Origin: Candidatus Phytoplasma asteris
GTDB lineage: Bacteria > Bacillota_I > Bacilli_A > Acholeplasmatales > Acholeplasmataceae
Assembly (NCBI RefSeq): GCF_038505995.1
Contig: NZ_CP128414.1
Span: 310,001-374,000 of the forward strand
Reading direction: 5' to 3'
Length of the DNA: 64,000 nt
The position numbers were made by a program, and so were the translations under genes. Positions 18,081 through 27,998 of the stretch are shown piece by piece. Below the pieces are notes generated by a model. The model saw only the letters and a list, made by a program, of their open reading frames with translations, had not been told where the DNA came from and did no database searches. How positions within the stretch are numbered: the first letter of the stretch is position 1; the number at the start of each line of letters is the position of its first letter.

Positions 18081-19643
18081 ATGAAAACAACCCCCAACCA
18101 AAAACCTAAATTTTTTCTTTCCACAGCAATTGCCTATGCTTCTGGCATTCCGCACATTGGAAACGTTTACGAATCTATTTTAGCTGATGCCATTGCTCGT
18201 TTCAAACGCCTAGAAGGATTTGATGTTTTGTTTCAAACAGGAACCGATGAACACGGACAAAAAATTGCTGCCAAAGCTTTGCAACAAGGCAAAAATCCCC
18301 AAGAATACGTAGACCAAATATCTTTGGAAATTAAAAGAATTTATGATTTAATGCAAGTAAGTTACGATAAATTTGCAAAAACTACCAATCCCCACCACAA
18401 ACAAACAGTTCAAGCCATCTTTTACAAGTTATGGCAACAAGGAGATATTTATTTAGGAAAATATCAAGGGCTTTATTCAGTTGCTGAAGAATCTTATGTG
18501 GCTGCCAAAGATTTAATTGATGGAAAAACTTTTAATGGTGAAACTCCTATTTTAATCAGCGAAGAAACTTATTTTTTTAAGCTTTCCAAATATCAAGCCC
18601 AGTTATTGCAATATTTAGAAAACAATCCCTCCTTAATTAAACCTGATGCCCAAAGAAAAGAGCTGTTAAATTTATTAAAAGAACCATTAGCAGATTTGTC
18701 TGTTTCTAGAACTTCTTTCAAGTGGGGCATTCCCGTTCCTTTTGACCCCAAACACGTTATTTATGTTTGGATTGATGCTCTAAGCAATTATCTAACCGGA
18801 CTAGACTACAATCCTACATCCAAAAATAGTCAGTTTAATCGATATTGGCCCTGTGATATGCATGTTATTGGTAAAGATATTTTAAGGTTTCACCTTATCT
18901 ACTGGCCTATTTTATTGATGGCACTTGAAATTTCACTACCCAAACAGTTTTTAACCCATCCATGGATTTTGTTTGATAAAAATAAAATGTCTAAATCTAA
19001 AGGTAACGTTTTGTACGTTGATGATTTGTTAAAATATTTTCCGGTGGATTCCATTCGTTATTTTGTTCTATCAGAAATTCCTTATGCTCAAGATGGTAAT
19101 ATCACTTATGAATTGTTAGTAGAAAGGCACAATAGTGACCTAGCTAATGTTTTGGGAAATTTAGTTCATAGAGTTTTTGGGATGGTAAAAAGTTATCGCC
19201 AAAATAATTTATCCAAAACTTTAATTACAACTAATTTAGATCCCAAATTTGATTTATCCAAACAAGCTTTAGCAACTCTTCCTTTGGTTCTTCTCAAAAT
19301 GCAAGATTGTAAAGTAGGAGATGCCTTGAAAGAAATTATGAATTTGGCTCGTTTTGCTAATAAATACATTGATTTGGTAGAACCTTGGAATTTATTTAAA
19401 AATCCTGAAAAACAACAACTATTAGACCACACACTATATTCTTTGGTAGAAACTTTAAGGTTTTTAGGAGTTTTATTGCAACCTTTTTTACCTCAAACTG
19501 CTCATAAAATTTTAACTCAACTCAAAGCCTCCGATATTACTTTTGAAAGTTTAGATACTTTCGGGCTTCTTTCAAGTCAAAAATTAGATAATTATCATAT
19601 TTTATTTAATCGTTTGGAAATTGATGAAGTTTTACCTAGATAA
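18081..19643 (+). CDS. metG: Methionyl-tRNA synthetase
   Basis: Charges tRNA-Met. The class I signatures are present: HIGN at residues 25-28 and KMSKS encoded at about 18985-19000. GTDEHGQKI is also conserved. The connective-peptide region lacks the CxxC zinc knuckles. The protein is 520 residues and ends without the C-terminal tRNA-binding (EMAP-like) domain found in longer bacterial enzymes. AAGGAG lies before the ATG. It follows rsmI as in Bacillus. Confidence 0.97.
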   Translation: MKTTPNQKPKFFLSTAIAYASGIPHIGNVYESILADAIARFKRLEGFDVLFQTGTDEHGQKIAAKALQQGKNPQEYVDQISLEIKRIYDLMQVSYDKFAKTTNPHHKQTVQAIFYKLWQQGDIYLGKYQGLYSVAEESYVAAKDLIDGKTFNGETPILISEETYFFKLSKYQAQLLQYLENNPSLIKPDAQRKELLNLLKEPLADLSVSRTSFKWGIPVPFDPKHVIYVWIDALSNYLTGLDYNPTSKNSQFNRYWPCDMHVIGKDILRFHLIYWPILLMALEISLPKQFLTHPWILFDKNKMSKSKGNVLYVDDLLKYFPVDSIRYFVLSEIPYAQDGNITYELLVERHNSDLANVLGNLVHRVFGMVKSYRQNNLSKTLITTNLDPKFDLSKQALATLPLVLLKMQDCKVGDALKEIMNLARFANKYIDLVEPWNLFKNPEKQQLLDHTLYSLVETLRFLGVLLQPFLPQTAHKILTQLKASDITFESLDTFGLLSSQKLDNYHILFNRLEIDEVLPR

Positions 19644-19775
19644 TTAAATTATTAACATACAATAATTTTATTTATTTTAATGAGTTTGCACTTTTTTGAA
19701 ACTTCTTTATATTATTACGTTTATATGTTCACATTTAAAATAATGAATTCATAATTAATTTTAATTTCTCGAAGA

Positions 19776-21950
19776 ATGGGTATGGCTCCAATGATTATAA
19801 TTTTAAAAAAGAACTTTTTGCGATGTTGCCTGATCCTTTTTATAATATCTTTTTGGAATTATTTTCTTTTTGCAAATTTAATGGTAAAAGGGGCAATACC
19901 CAAAAAAAATAATCCAGAAAAAGAATCCGAACAACCACAATCACAAGAAACAATTGCCAAACAAACTCCCAAAAAAAGAATAAAAAGATCTTCCAAACAA
20001 TAAAACAAAACGGATTTTGAGCCAATCTCAAGTGAAACTAAATTTAATGATGTGGCAGGGATGGAAGAAGAAAAACAACTTCTCCAACGTTTTATTGATT
20101 TTTTAAAAGAACCTAAAAAATATCATGAAGCAGGAGCCAAAATTCCTAAAGGAATTTTGTTGTATGGACCTCCAGGAACAGGAAAAACCTTACTTGTAAA
20201 AGCTCTTGCAGGTGAATCAGACTCATCCTTTTATGCTTTTAGTGGTACTGATTTTTTGCAAAGAATTCATGGTGATGGTGCTAAAAAAGTAAGAGATTTG
20301 TTTGAAAAAACAAAAACCCATAAAACAAGCATTATTTTTATTGATGAAATTGATTCTTTTGGTATTGCTAGAAACGATTTTAGCCAAAAAGAAAAAGAAA
20401 TAACTACAGAATTATTAAATCAAATGGATGGGATTAAATCCAAAGATAATGAAAATAATGTCATTTTGATAGCTGCTACTAACAGAGTAGAATCTCTAGA
20501 TTCTGCCTTGCTTCGTCCAGGACGTTTTGATTATGTAGTTAATGTTTTGCTCCCTGACCTTAAAGCAAGAAAAGCTATTTTAAAATTATGTGCTAAAGGC
20601 AAACAAATAGCTGATGAGGATATTAATTTAGAACAATTAGCCCAAGAAACCCAAGGATTAAGTGGTGCTCAACTCAAAGCCATTTTAAATGAGGCTTCAA
20701 TGCTTCAAGCAGAAAAAAACAAATAACAAGAATTGCAAAAAATTTCTTCTGAAACAATTATTCAAGCTAAAGAAAACGTTTTATTAGGGATAACAAATTC
20801 TTCCAAAACATATAATCACAAAGAAAAAGAAATTGTTGCTACTCATGCAGCTGCTAAAATAATTATCAGCCAAGTCAAAAACACTCATTTTTTAAGTTCG
20901 TTTTCTTTAATTCCACGCTCTTCTGATAAAATATTGACTTTATTTGCTAAAGAACAGACCCCTAATATTTTATTAAAAGAAACTTTAATCCAAGAAATTA
21001 CCGTTCTTTTAGCAGGAAAATCTGCTGAAGAAGTGATTTGCGAAACAACTATTGATAAAGTTTGTTCTGATTTTGTTGAGGCTTTCCACAAATCCCAAGA
21101 ACTAACACGTTTTTTTGGTTATAATTCGATATCAGTTAAAGATAAAGAAGATTTACAAAGAGATATTTTAAAAAAATGTTTTTCTGATGCCAAAGCTTTA
21201 GTGAAATTAAATGAACCTTTAATTAAAGAATTGTCTCAAAAATTACAAGAACAAAATATCACTCCAATGCCACAAATTAAAGAATTTTTACAAAACAAAC
21301 AAATAAAAGATATGAAAGAAATTAAAATTCAACCATTCCAACCTGCAAAAGGTTTTAACAAAACTACTATTTGGCATTTTATTTGCACTTTGCTTTTTGT
21401 CCTTTTTCTTTTATTATCAAAAATTTTAATTTTTAAAACCATTTATTGGTTGTTTGCTATTCCTAAAAATTCTTTTATTTTCAAGAAAAAAATTATCACC
21501 CCCTTTTTAATTGTGGTAAGTTTGATGTTTTCTATTTTGTTGTTTTCTTTTGATTGCTATCATCATTTGCCTTTTATAAATGCCACTTCCAACATTACTG
21601 TTTCTGATTTATTGAATAAAATTGATAATTATGAAACCAAAAAAATTACTTATGTTGCTAAAAATAGTTGGCTGGAAGGTTTTTATTACCATATCAAATT
21701 AATTGATAAAAACGGAGTCCCTTTTTATTGCAAACTAAAACCTATTTCTCAAAACATTTTGGAACAAAAAATAGCTTCTCTTAAATACAAAGATTTTATT
21801 TCCCAAGAAGAAAAATATTTTGATTGGGTAAACTTATTAATTAAAATAATCCTTTCTTTGTCTTCATTTGTGTTTTTGCTTTATGGTTGCCTTAACATTA
21901 AACGGATTAGAAAACAATTCTCAAACGAACAAATTTCCAAAAAAATATGA
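19776..21950 (+). pseudogene. Degraded, rearranged FtsH-like AAA protease gene
   Basis: A single 725-codon frame is interrupted by two in-frame TAA codons (20001-20003 and 20724-20726), giving blocks at 19776-20000, 20052-20723 and 20733-21950. In order it holds one membrane helix and a charged linker. A complete FtsH AAA domain follows (GPPGTGKT at 20166-20189, IIFIDEID, AATNR, LRPGRFD). The peptidase-like region then has HEXXH reading HAAAK (20844-20858), so the zinc site is lost. Last come two membrane helices, a domain resembling the FtsH extracytoplasmic domain, and a final helix. Normal FtsH has helix, extracytoplasmic domain, helix, AAA, peptidase. The internal blocks lack good ribosome binding sites. 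FtsH/HflB copies are multiplied in phytoplasmas. Probably a pseudogene; readthrough or separate proteins cannot be excluded. Confidence 0.8.
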
Positions 21951-22031
21951 TTCATAAAAATGCATTTTTTCATTTTGTTTTAAAAATTAAAATAACTAAA
22001 ACATATCTTTATTAATTAACATTTTTTAAAT

Positions 22032-22037
22032 TATAAT
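22032..22037 (+). promoter_or_regulatory. Possible -10 element for trxA
   Basis: A TATAAT hexamer lies 56 bases ahead of the trxA ATG, in the 142-base gap after the FtsH-like locus. There is no convincing -35 and no TG extension, so this rests on the -10 match and its position alone. Confidence 0.4.
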
Positions 22038-22092
22038 AAATGGTGTATGCCAAAACCCAAACCCCAAAAAAACAAAAGGAGTTTTAAATATA

Positions 22093-22410
22093 ATGAGTAA
22101 TTTAATGAATTATCAAGGACAAGATTTTGAAACCATAACTGCCACACAACAATTGGTAGTTGTTGATTTTTTTGCTACATGGTGTCCTCCATGTCAAAGA
22201 TTATTGCCTGTTTTGGATGAAGTTTGCCTTTTAGAAAAAGACATTCTTTTTTACAAAGTAGACGTTGATTTTTTTAGACAATTAGCATTAGAAAAAGGTG
22301 TTTCTGGCTTTCCCACCCTTATTTTATACAAAGATAAAAAAGAATTAGCAAGACATAGTGGTTTTCTAAATAAAGAAGACTTGCTTAAATTTTTACATTC
22401 TTATAAATAA
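22093..22410 (+). CDS. trxA: Thioredoxin
   Basis: A small disulfide reductase of the cytosol. The 105-residue protein has the thioredoxin fold with W30 and the active site C31-P-P-C34. The most common thioredoxin site is CGPC; CPPC is a less usual variant. The cis-proline loop is GFPTLILYKDKKE. AAAGGAG lies upstream at spacing 10-14. In a parasite lacking glutathione, thioredoxin is the main thiol buffer, but its reductase is not in the window. Confidence 0.93.
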   Translation: MSNLMNYQGQDFETITATQQLVVVDFFATWCPPCQRLLPVLDEVCLLEKDILFYKVDVDFFRQLALEKGVSGFPTLILYKDKKELARHSGFLNKEDLLKFLHSYK

Positions 22411-22443
22411 TTTTACCACAAACCGAAAGTAAAATCAAACGTT

Positions 22444-23295
22444 ATGAACGGATTTTTTTTAGTCAACAAACCAGAAAAGATGACATCACATGATGTAGTT
22501 TTTCAAATTAAAAAAAAATTTCATTTTGACAAAGTAGGACACACAGGAACTCTTGATCCTTTAGCCTCAGGACTTTTAATTATTTGTGTGGGTAAAGCCA
22601 CTAAACTGGCTTTTTTGTTCGATAAACTACCAAAAACTTATCAAGGAACCTTTCTTTTTAATAAACATTATGATACTTTGGATGTGACAGGTAAATTGTT
22701 GGATACCAAAAACACCCCTTTAACTGATTGTACCATCCAAAAAAGTTTTGCATCTTTTCATCAAAAAAAGTATTTGCAAATACCTCCTATGTTTTCAGCA
22801 GTTAAAATTAAAGGGAAAAAAATGTATCGTTTAGCACGCAAAAATCAAGTTGTAGATATTCCTCCAAGAGAAGTTTTTATTCATCATTTTGAAAAAACAT
22901 CTTTGTTTTGTCGCGACCAAGTAGATTTTTTGGCACATGTTTCCAAAGGAACTTATATTAGAAGTCTTGCGCGCGATCTAGCTTTGCAATTAAATACTTA
23001 TGGTGCTCTTCTTCGTTTGCAAAGAACTGTAATTGGCACGCATTTATTACAAAACGCTAAAACTATTGAAAATTTAGAACTCAATGATTTGATTTTGGAT
23101 AGTACTTTTTTTGCTGCTTACGATGAACTTATTTTAAATGATTATTTAATTAAGTTAGTAAAAAACGGCACTCATTTAGACCAAAGACAAATAACTACTA
23201 AAAAACCTTTTATAGTTAAAGATAGTAATAAAAATTTTGTTGCTTATTATGATACCTTGGATGAAAATAAATACTATCCGCGTTATTTTTTTTAA
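22444..23295 (+). CDS. truB: tRNA pseudouridine(55) synthase TruB
   Basis: Forms pseudouridine 55 in the T-loop of tRNAs. It is recognised by GFFLVNKPEKMTSHDVV, catalytic Asp38 in GHTGTLDPLASGLL, the KTYQGTFLF strand, PPMFSAVKIKGKKMYRLAR and GTYIRSLARDLA. The length of 283 is in the family range, with a short divergent C-terminal PUA-like part. No strong ribosome binding site is seen in the 33-base gap after trxA. Confidence 0.96.
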   Translation: MNGFFLVNKPEKMTSHDVVFQIKKKFHFDKVGHTGTLDPLASGLLIICVGKATKLAFLFDKLPKTYQGTFLFNKHYDTLDVTGKLLDTKNTPLTDCTIQKSFASFHQKKYLQIPPMFSAVKIKGKKMYRLARKNQVVDIPPREVFIHHFEKTSLFCRDQVDFLAHVSKGTYIRSLARDLALQLNTYGALLRLQRTVIGTHLLQNAKTIENLELNDLILDSTFFAAYDELILNDYLIKLVKNGTHLDQRQITTKKPFIVKDSNKNFVAYYDTLDENKYYPRYFF

Positions 23296-23413
23296 TTTGC
23301 AATATTTTTAATTATTAACTATTAGAAAAACAAAAGACATTTTTGAACAATATTTTAATAATAAGTTTTTAAACATCAAACCACACAATCAAGTAAGGAA
23401 GGATTGGAAAATA

Positions 23414-24151
23414 ATGCAAAGATTACAAAAAGTTTTGGCTTATGCAAATGTGGCATCTAGAAGAAAAGCAGAAATTTTAATTTTGGAAAAACGCATTAAA
23501 GTTAATGGCAAAATTATTTCTGAATTAGGAACCAAAGTATCTTCCAGCGACATTATAACTTTGGATGACAAACCGATCACCAAAACCACTTATTCTTATT
23601 TTTTGCTCAACAAGCCCAATGGATTTCTTTCCACTGCCAAAGACAATAAAAAACGCCCTACTGTTTTGGATTTAATCGAAGAAGCAAGCATACAAAGATT
23701 ATATCCGATAGGACGCCTTGATTTTAATACTACAGGACTACTTTTAATTACTAATGACGGCGATCTTACTCAAAAATTAACCCATCCTTCCTTTTGTATT
23801 CCTAAAGAATATCATGTTAAAATTAATGCTTGTTTGCAAAAAAAAGACCTTGCCACATTCCGCAAAGGAATTATCATTGATAAAAATTATTTGGCTGTTT
23901 GTAAAGAAATTGATATTTTGAAAAGTTCTTATACACCCAAACCTTCTACTTGGTTAAAGCTAGTAATAACTGAAGGAAAAAACAGGCAAGTTCGTAAAAT
24001 GATGCAAGCTTTAGGCTATCAAGTTTTAAAGTTAAAACGTTATCGTTATTCTTTTTTAACTATTGAAAATCTCACAATAGGTGCTTATCGCCCTTTAAAA
24101 ATTCATGAAATTAAAAAATTAAAAACCTTAACTACTCAAATACCGCATTAA
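23414..24151 (+). CDS. rluB: rRNA pseudouridine synthase, RsuA/RluB family
   Basis: A 245-residue protein with an N-terminal S4 RNA-binding domain (residues 1-50, VLAYANVASRRKAEILI) and an RsuA/RluB-type catalytic domain. Asp103 sits in YPIGRLDFNTTGLLLITNDG. The terminal ITEGKNRQVRKMMQALG motif is typical. Position before cmk-der matches Bacillus rluB, which modifies 23S rRNA U2605 (E. coli numbering), so that is the likely target. An RsuA role on 16S cannot be excluded by sequence alone. AAGGAAGG lies upstream. Confidence 0.9.
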   Translation: MQRLQKVLAYANVASRRKAEILILEKRIKVNGKIISELGTKVSSSDIITLDDKPITKTTYSYFLLNKPNGFLSTAKDNKKRPTVLDLIEEASIQRLYPIGRLDFNTTGLLLITNDGDLTQKLTHPSFCIPKEYHVKINACLQKKDLATFRKGIIIDKNYLAVCKEIDILKSSYTPKPSTWLKLVITEGKNRQVRKMMQALGYQVLKLKRYRYSFLTIENLTIGAYRPLKIHEIKKLKTLTTQIPH

Positions 24152-24190
24152 TTTAGTAAATTTAAGATCACTATAAGGAGTTAGTTATAT

Positions 24191-24862
24191 ATGCATATGA
24201 AAAGTTTTAAAATCGCCATTGATGGTCCGGCAGGTTCTGGCAAAAGCACTATTAGTAAAAAGTTGTCCCAAAAATTAGGTTGGAATCACATTGATACTGG
24301 AGCAATGTTTCGGGCACTAACTTTATATTTGTTAGAAAATGAAGTTTCATGGCATCATGAAAAAAGTCTTAATCAAGCTTTAGATAAAATCAATCTTTCT
24401 TATTCTTGTAATAAAATTTTTCTTAATCAAGAAGACGTTTCTTTAAAAATTAAGTCTTTGGACGTCGAAAAACATGTCTCTTCAGTAGCTTTAATTCCTG
24501 CTGTAAGAACTAAATTATTGAAATTGCAAAAAGAAATTTGTGGCAATACTCCTAATTTAATTATGGATGGAAGAGATATTGGAACAGTTGTAATGCCAGA
24601 TGCTAATTTAAAAATTTTTCTTACTGCCAACATTACTAAAAGAGCTTTGAGAAAACAACAAGAAGATGCCCAAAAAGGAAAAATCACAGACATTGCTCAA
24701 ATTATGAAACAACTCAAGGAACGCGATCATAAAGATTATCATCGCCAACTTGCTCCCTTATCTAAAGCTTTAGATGCCATTTTACTAGATACTACCGAAT
24801 TATCGATTGATGAAGTAATTGCCAAAATTATTGCCTTAATTGATAAAAAAAGGAGAACTTAA
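24191..24862 (+). CDS. cmk: Cytidylate kinase
   Basis: Phosphorylates CMP and dCMP, recycling cytidine nucleotides. The P-loop GPAGSGKST is at residues 12-20. [37 protein letters not shown] and the [16 protein letters not shown] region are family marks. The length of 223 is typical. Two Met codons (24191 and 24197) are possible; the first is 11 bases from AGGAG. The stop is directly followed by the der ATG. Confidence 0.96.
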   Translation: MHMKSFKIAIDGPAGSGKSTISKKLSQKLGWNHIDTGAMFRALTLYLLENEVSWHHEKSLNQALDKINLSYSCNKIFLNQEDVSLKIKSLDVEKHVSSVALIPAVRTKLLKLQKEICGNTPNLIMDGRDIGTVVMPDANLKIFLTANITKRALRKQQEDAQKGKITDIAQIMKQLKERDHKDYHRQLAPLSKALDAILLDTTELSIDEVIAKIIALIDKKRRT

Positions 24863-26299
24863 ATGTCTTTTAAAATTGCTATTGTGGGTCGTCCTAATGT
24901 TGGCAAATCAAGTTTGTTTAACCGCATTATTGGGAAAAGACACGCTATTACTCATCAAAAAGCAGGCATTACTCGGGACCGCATTTATGCTACTGCCGAG
25001 TGGCTTACTAAAACATTTGGAGTTATTGATACGGGCGGTATCGAAATTCAATCAACTCCTTTTTTGGAACAAATTAAATTACAAGCTCAACTTGCAGTTG
25101 ATGAAGCTGATGTAATTGTTTTTGTAGTTGATGGGCAAACAGGACTTACTCAAAATGACATTTATTTAGCTAAACTTTTGTATAAAACTAAAAAACCAGT
25201 TCTTTTGGCAGTTAATAAAATTGACAACCACAATTTATTATCTAACACTTATGAATTTTATGCTCTGGGATTTGATACTCCTTTTGCAATTAGTACTCAA
25301 CATGGTATAGGTATAGGTGATTTGTTAGATAAAATTGTTTTTCTTATGCGCGATGCTGCTTTAATTTCTGATTCTTCCTTTTTAGAAGACCTTCCAATAG
25401 ATACAGCTTTGCAAAGCCCCCCTTCCGAATTTAATTATGAAATCCCAGAAAAACAACTGTTAGAACCAGAACAAAACCAAAACCAAGAAAAAGACAACAA
25501 CATTATTAAATTTTGTGTTGTGGGACGCCCAAACGTTGGCAAATCAACCCTTACTAATTCTCTTTTAGCATCCCAAAGAATGATTGTCTCTGATATGGCA
25601 GGAACTACCACCGATGCTGTTGATACTTTTTTTGAAAATGATGGGCAAAAATACCAAATTATTGACACTGCAGGTATTAAAAAAAGAGGTAAAATTTATG
25701 AACAAGAAGACAAATACAGCGTTTTGCGTGCTTTAGGTGCTTTGGAAAAAGCAGATATTGCTTGTTTAGTTTTAGATGCTAAAGAAGGTATTTTAGAACA
25801 AGATAAAAATATTGCAGGGTTTATTTTAGAACATCATAAAGCTTGCATTATTATTGTCAATAAATGGGATTTGTTAGAAAAAGATACCAATACCCTAAAG
25901 AACTTTGAGCAAAAAATTCGTCAAGAGTTTGTTTTTTTATCTTATGCGCCTGTTATTTTCTTATCAGCTTTGAAAAAAAGTCGTCTTACTCAAATTTTTG
26001 CTATTTTAAAACGAGTTTTTAACAATTATAAAAGTCAGTTTAGCACTAGTCTTTTAAACGATATTTTACAAGAAGCAACTCTTATAACTCCTCCCACTTT
26101 CTTTAATCAAAAAAAAGCTAAGTTTCAATATATTTTTCAAACTAAAACCAAAGCTCCTGAATTTCTTTGTTTTGTTAATGACCCTAAACATATTCATTTT
26201 TCTTATGAAAGATTTTTAAAAAATCAATTTAGAAAAAGCCTTGATTTAGAAGGAACACCCCTCAAAATTATTTTTCATCAAAAAAAGTCTAATTTTTAA
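24863..26299 (+). CDS. der: Ribosome assembly GTPase Der (EngA)
   Basis: An essential GTPase for 50S subunit maturation with two tandem G domains. Domain 1 has GRPNVGKSS (residues 9-17), DTGGIE and NKID. A linker of about 40 acidic/Gln-rich residues follows. Domain 2 has GRPNVGKST, DTAGIKKRG and NKWD. The C-terminal KH-like domain has PPTFFNQKKAKFQYIFQ. The 478-residue length is slightly above the usual 436-460, the excess lying in the linker. AAAAGGAG lies upstream within the end of cmk. Confidence 0.97.
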   Translation: MSFKIAIVGRPNVGKSSLFNRIIGKRHAITHQKAGITRDRIYATAEWLTKTFGVIDTGGIEIQSTPFLEQIKLQAQLAVDEADVIVFVVDGQTGLTQNDIYLAKLLYKTKKPVLLAVNKIDNHNLLSNTYEFYALGFDTPFAISTQHGIGIGDLLDKIVFLMRDAALISDSSFLEDLPIDTALQSPPSEFNYEIPEKQLLEPEQNQNQEKDNNIIKFCVVGRPNVGKSTLTNSLLASQRMIVSDMAGTTTDAVDTFFENDGQKYQIIDTAGIKKRGKIYEQEDKYSVLRALGALEKADIACLVLDAKEGILEQDKNIAGFILEHHKACIIIVNKWDLLEKDTNTLKNFEQKIRQEFVFLSYAPVIFLSALKKSRLTQIFAILKRVFNNYKSQFSTSLLNDILQEATLITPPTFFNQKKAKFQYIFQTKTKAPEFLCFVNDPKHIHFSYERFLKNQFRKSLDLEGTPLKIIFHQKKSNF

Positions 26300-26367
26300 A
26301 ACTATTTTGAATCCCCCTTTTTCTCCTTCCCCTTCTTTTTGCATTTTGTTTGCAAGTATTTTATTAT

Positions 26368-26416
26368 TTGTTCTTATTTTATGATTTAATTATAGTGGTT
26401 GAAAAAAAATTCAACC
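26368..26416 (+). terminator. Terminator hairpin after der, overlapping a possible promoter
   Basis: GGTTGAA (26397-26403) pairs perfectly with TTCAACC (26410-26416) around an A6 loop and is followed by TTATTTTT, a plausible rho-independent terminator. TTGTTC at 26368-26373, a 17-base spacer and TATAGT at 26391-26396 also form a promoter-like pair just upstream, whose transcript would begin within the hairpin. Either or both may be used. Confidence 0.55.
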
Positions 26417-26512
26417 TTATTTTTAATTATCAAAAAAACTTTTGTCATTTTTGCTGTAACTTTTTTCATGACCGTTTTTGCTATTTTGATTACAAGAAAG
26501 AAGCTATATTTT

Positions 26513-27502
26513 ATGAAAATTACTATTATTGGCAGTGGTGCTTGGGGTTCTACTTTGGCACAAGTTTTAACTGATAACAACAATCAAGTTTTACTCTATG
26601 ACACTAACCTTTCTTATGTGGAAAAAATAAATCAAGGAAAACATCCCATTTTTAATGCTCCACTAGTAAATGTCAAAGCAGTTTCTTGCCTTAAACAAGC
26701 CCTTGATTATTCTGATTTGATAGTTTTGGCAGTTCCTATGAAATTTATGCGTCATCTTCTCAAACAAATTGCCCTTATGTTAACTACTCCCAAATCGTTT
26801 GTCAATGTTTCTAAAGGTATTGAACCTTTAACTTTTTTGCGTGTTTCTGAAATTGTCAAACAAGTTATTCCTGCCCCTCTTTTAGCTAATTTTGCTTCCT
26901 TAATGGGTCCATCGCATGCTGAAGAAGTTATTTTACGCAAATTAACTCTGTTAACTGCAGCTTCTTCCAATCCCGCTTTTGCCTTGGAAATTCAAAAATT
27001 ATTTTCTTGCCCTAATTATTTGAAAGTATATACTTCTTCTGATTTGGTAGGAAATGAAATTTGCAGTGCTTTTAAAAATGTTTTAGCCTTTATTAACGGT
27101 ATTTTAGTAGCCAAGAACTTTGGAATTAATTCTCAAGCAGCTTTGATGAGTCGTGGTATTTTAGAAATGTCGGTGTTAGTTACTTTTTATCAAGGAAACC
27201 CCCAAACCGTTTTAGGACTTCCAGGATTAGGTGATTTAATTGTGACTGCTTTTAGCAAATACTCCAGAAATTTTAATGCTGGTGCTAAAATTGCTGCAGG
27301 CATTACTTACCAACAAATTATTGACTCTTCTTTGCAAACCATCGAAGGATTCCAAACTCTTAATGCTTTTTATCAATTGCAATTAAAACATAATTTAGAT
27401 CTGCCCATTATTCAAGCCTCTTATCAATTAATTTTTGAATCCAAGCCCTTTGAAACTGTTTTTGCAACTTTAATGCAAAGACCTTTCAAAAGTGAATTCT
27501 AA
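26513..27502 (+). CDS. gpsA: Glycerol-3-phosphate dehydrogenase [NAD(P)+]
   Basis: Reduces dihydroxyacetone phosphate to sn-glycerol 3-phosphate for phospholipid synthesis. The start is the ATG at 26513, where the Rossmann motif IGSGAWGSTLA begins. The open frame extends upstream from a TTG, but those residues are hydrophobic and unlike the family and include the der terminator hairpin. Conserved parts are VNVSKGIEP, GPSHAEEVI, the catalytic Lys in CSAFKNVLAFINGI, and LPGLGDLIVTA. The length of 329 is typical. The cmk-der-gpsA-hup order follows Bacillus. Confidence 0.96.
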   Translation: MKITIIGSGAWGSTLAQVLTDNNNQVLLYDTNLSYVEKINQGKHPIFNAPLVNVKAVSCLKQALDYSDLIVLAVPMKFMRHLLKQIALMLTTPKSFVNVSKGIEPLTFLRVSEIVKQVIPAPLLANFASLMGPSHAEEVILRKLTLLTAASSNPAFALEIQKLFSCPNYLKVYTSSDLVGNEICSAFKNVLAFINGILVAKNFGINSQAALMSRGILEMSVLVTFYQGNPQTVLGLPGLGDLIVTAFSKYSRNFNAGAKIAAGITYQQIIDSSLQTIEGFQTLNAFYQLQLKHNLDLPIIQASYQLIFESKPFETVFATLMQRPFKSEF

Positions 27503-27617
27503 ATTATTTTTTTACCCACCCACCATTTTTTTAATCCATTTTGCAAACACCCCCGCAGTCAATTAAGAATAAAATGCAAATAATTACCAATAATTTCAAA
27601 TAATTGTTGGTTTGCGC

Positions 27618-27645
27618 TTGTAAATTATTTTTTTGATGTTATAAT
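27618..27645 (+). promoter_or_regulatory. Promoter for hup (extended -10)
   Basis: TTGTAA at 27618-27623, a 16-base spacer, and TATAAT at 27640-27645 preceded by TGt (27637-27639) form an extended -10 promoter, 34 bases before the hup ATG. The leader has AAAGGAGG. Confidence 0.75.
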
Positions 27646-27678
27646 AAGTACGTAAATAAAAAGAAAAGGAGGCAAAAA

Positions 27679-27963
27679 ATGAACAAATTAGAATTTTTAA
27701 GAAAATTAGCTGAAAAAAATGGCGTTAGTCAAAAAGAAGCTGATAAATTTCTTAATAACTTTATTGAAGTTATTTCTCAAAGTCTTCAAGAATTCAAAGA
27801 AGATGAAAAAGTTACTTTAACAGGTTTTGGCACCTTTGAAGTAAAACACAGAAGTGCTCGCGAAGGAAAAAATCCAAGAACTGGTAAAACTATTGACATT
27901 CCAGCTAAAAAGGTTCCTACTTTCAAATTTAGCAAAAGTTTTAAAGATCTTTTCGTTGCTTAA
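27679..27963 (+). CDS. hup: DNA-binding protein HU
   Basis: HU is the main nucleoid protein and bends DNA as a dimer. The 94-residue product has the family helices (NKLEFLRKLAEKNGVSQKEADKFL), VTLTGFGTFEVKHRSAREGKNPRTGKTIDIPA with the DNA-inserting Pro in RNPRTG-type sequence, and TFKFSKSFKDL. AAAGGAGG is 8 bases upstream. The gene has its own promoter and a strong terminator, so it is monocistronic. Confidence 0.97.
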   Translation: MNKLEFLRKLAEKNGVSQKEADKFLNNFIEVISQSLQEFKEDEKVTLTGFGTFEVKHRSAREGKNPRTGKTIDIPAKKVPTFKFSKSFKDLFVA

Positions 27964-27998
27964 AATCTTTACTATTAAGTTTTTTAATATTTTACAAT

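Noticed and set aside
24840-25115. Frame of 91 residues at the cmk-der junction
   Set aside because: It overlaps the start of der in another frame, is Leu/Lys-rich noise, and der is unambiguous there.
26399-26512. Hydrophobic N-terminal extension of gpsA from a TTG
   Set aside because: The sequence starts within the terminator hairpin and is not part of the family; the Rossmann motif begins at 26513.
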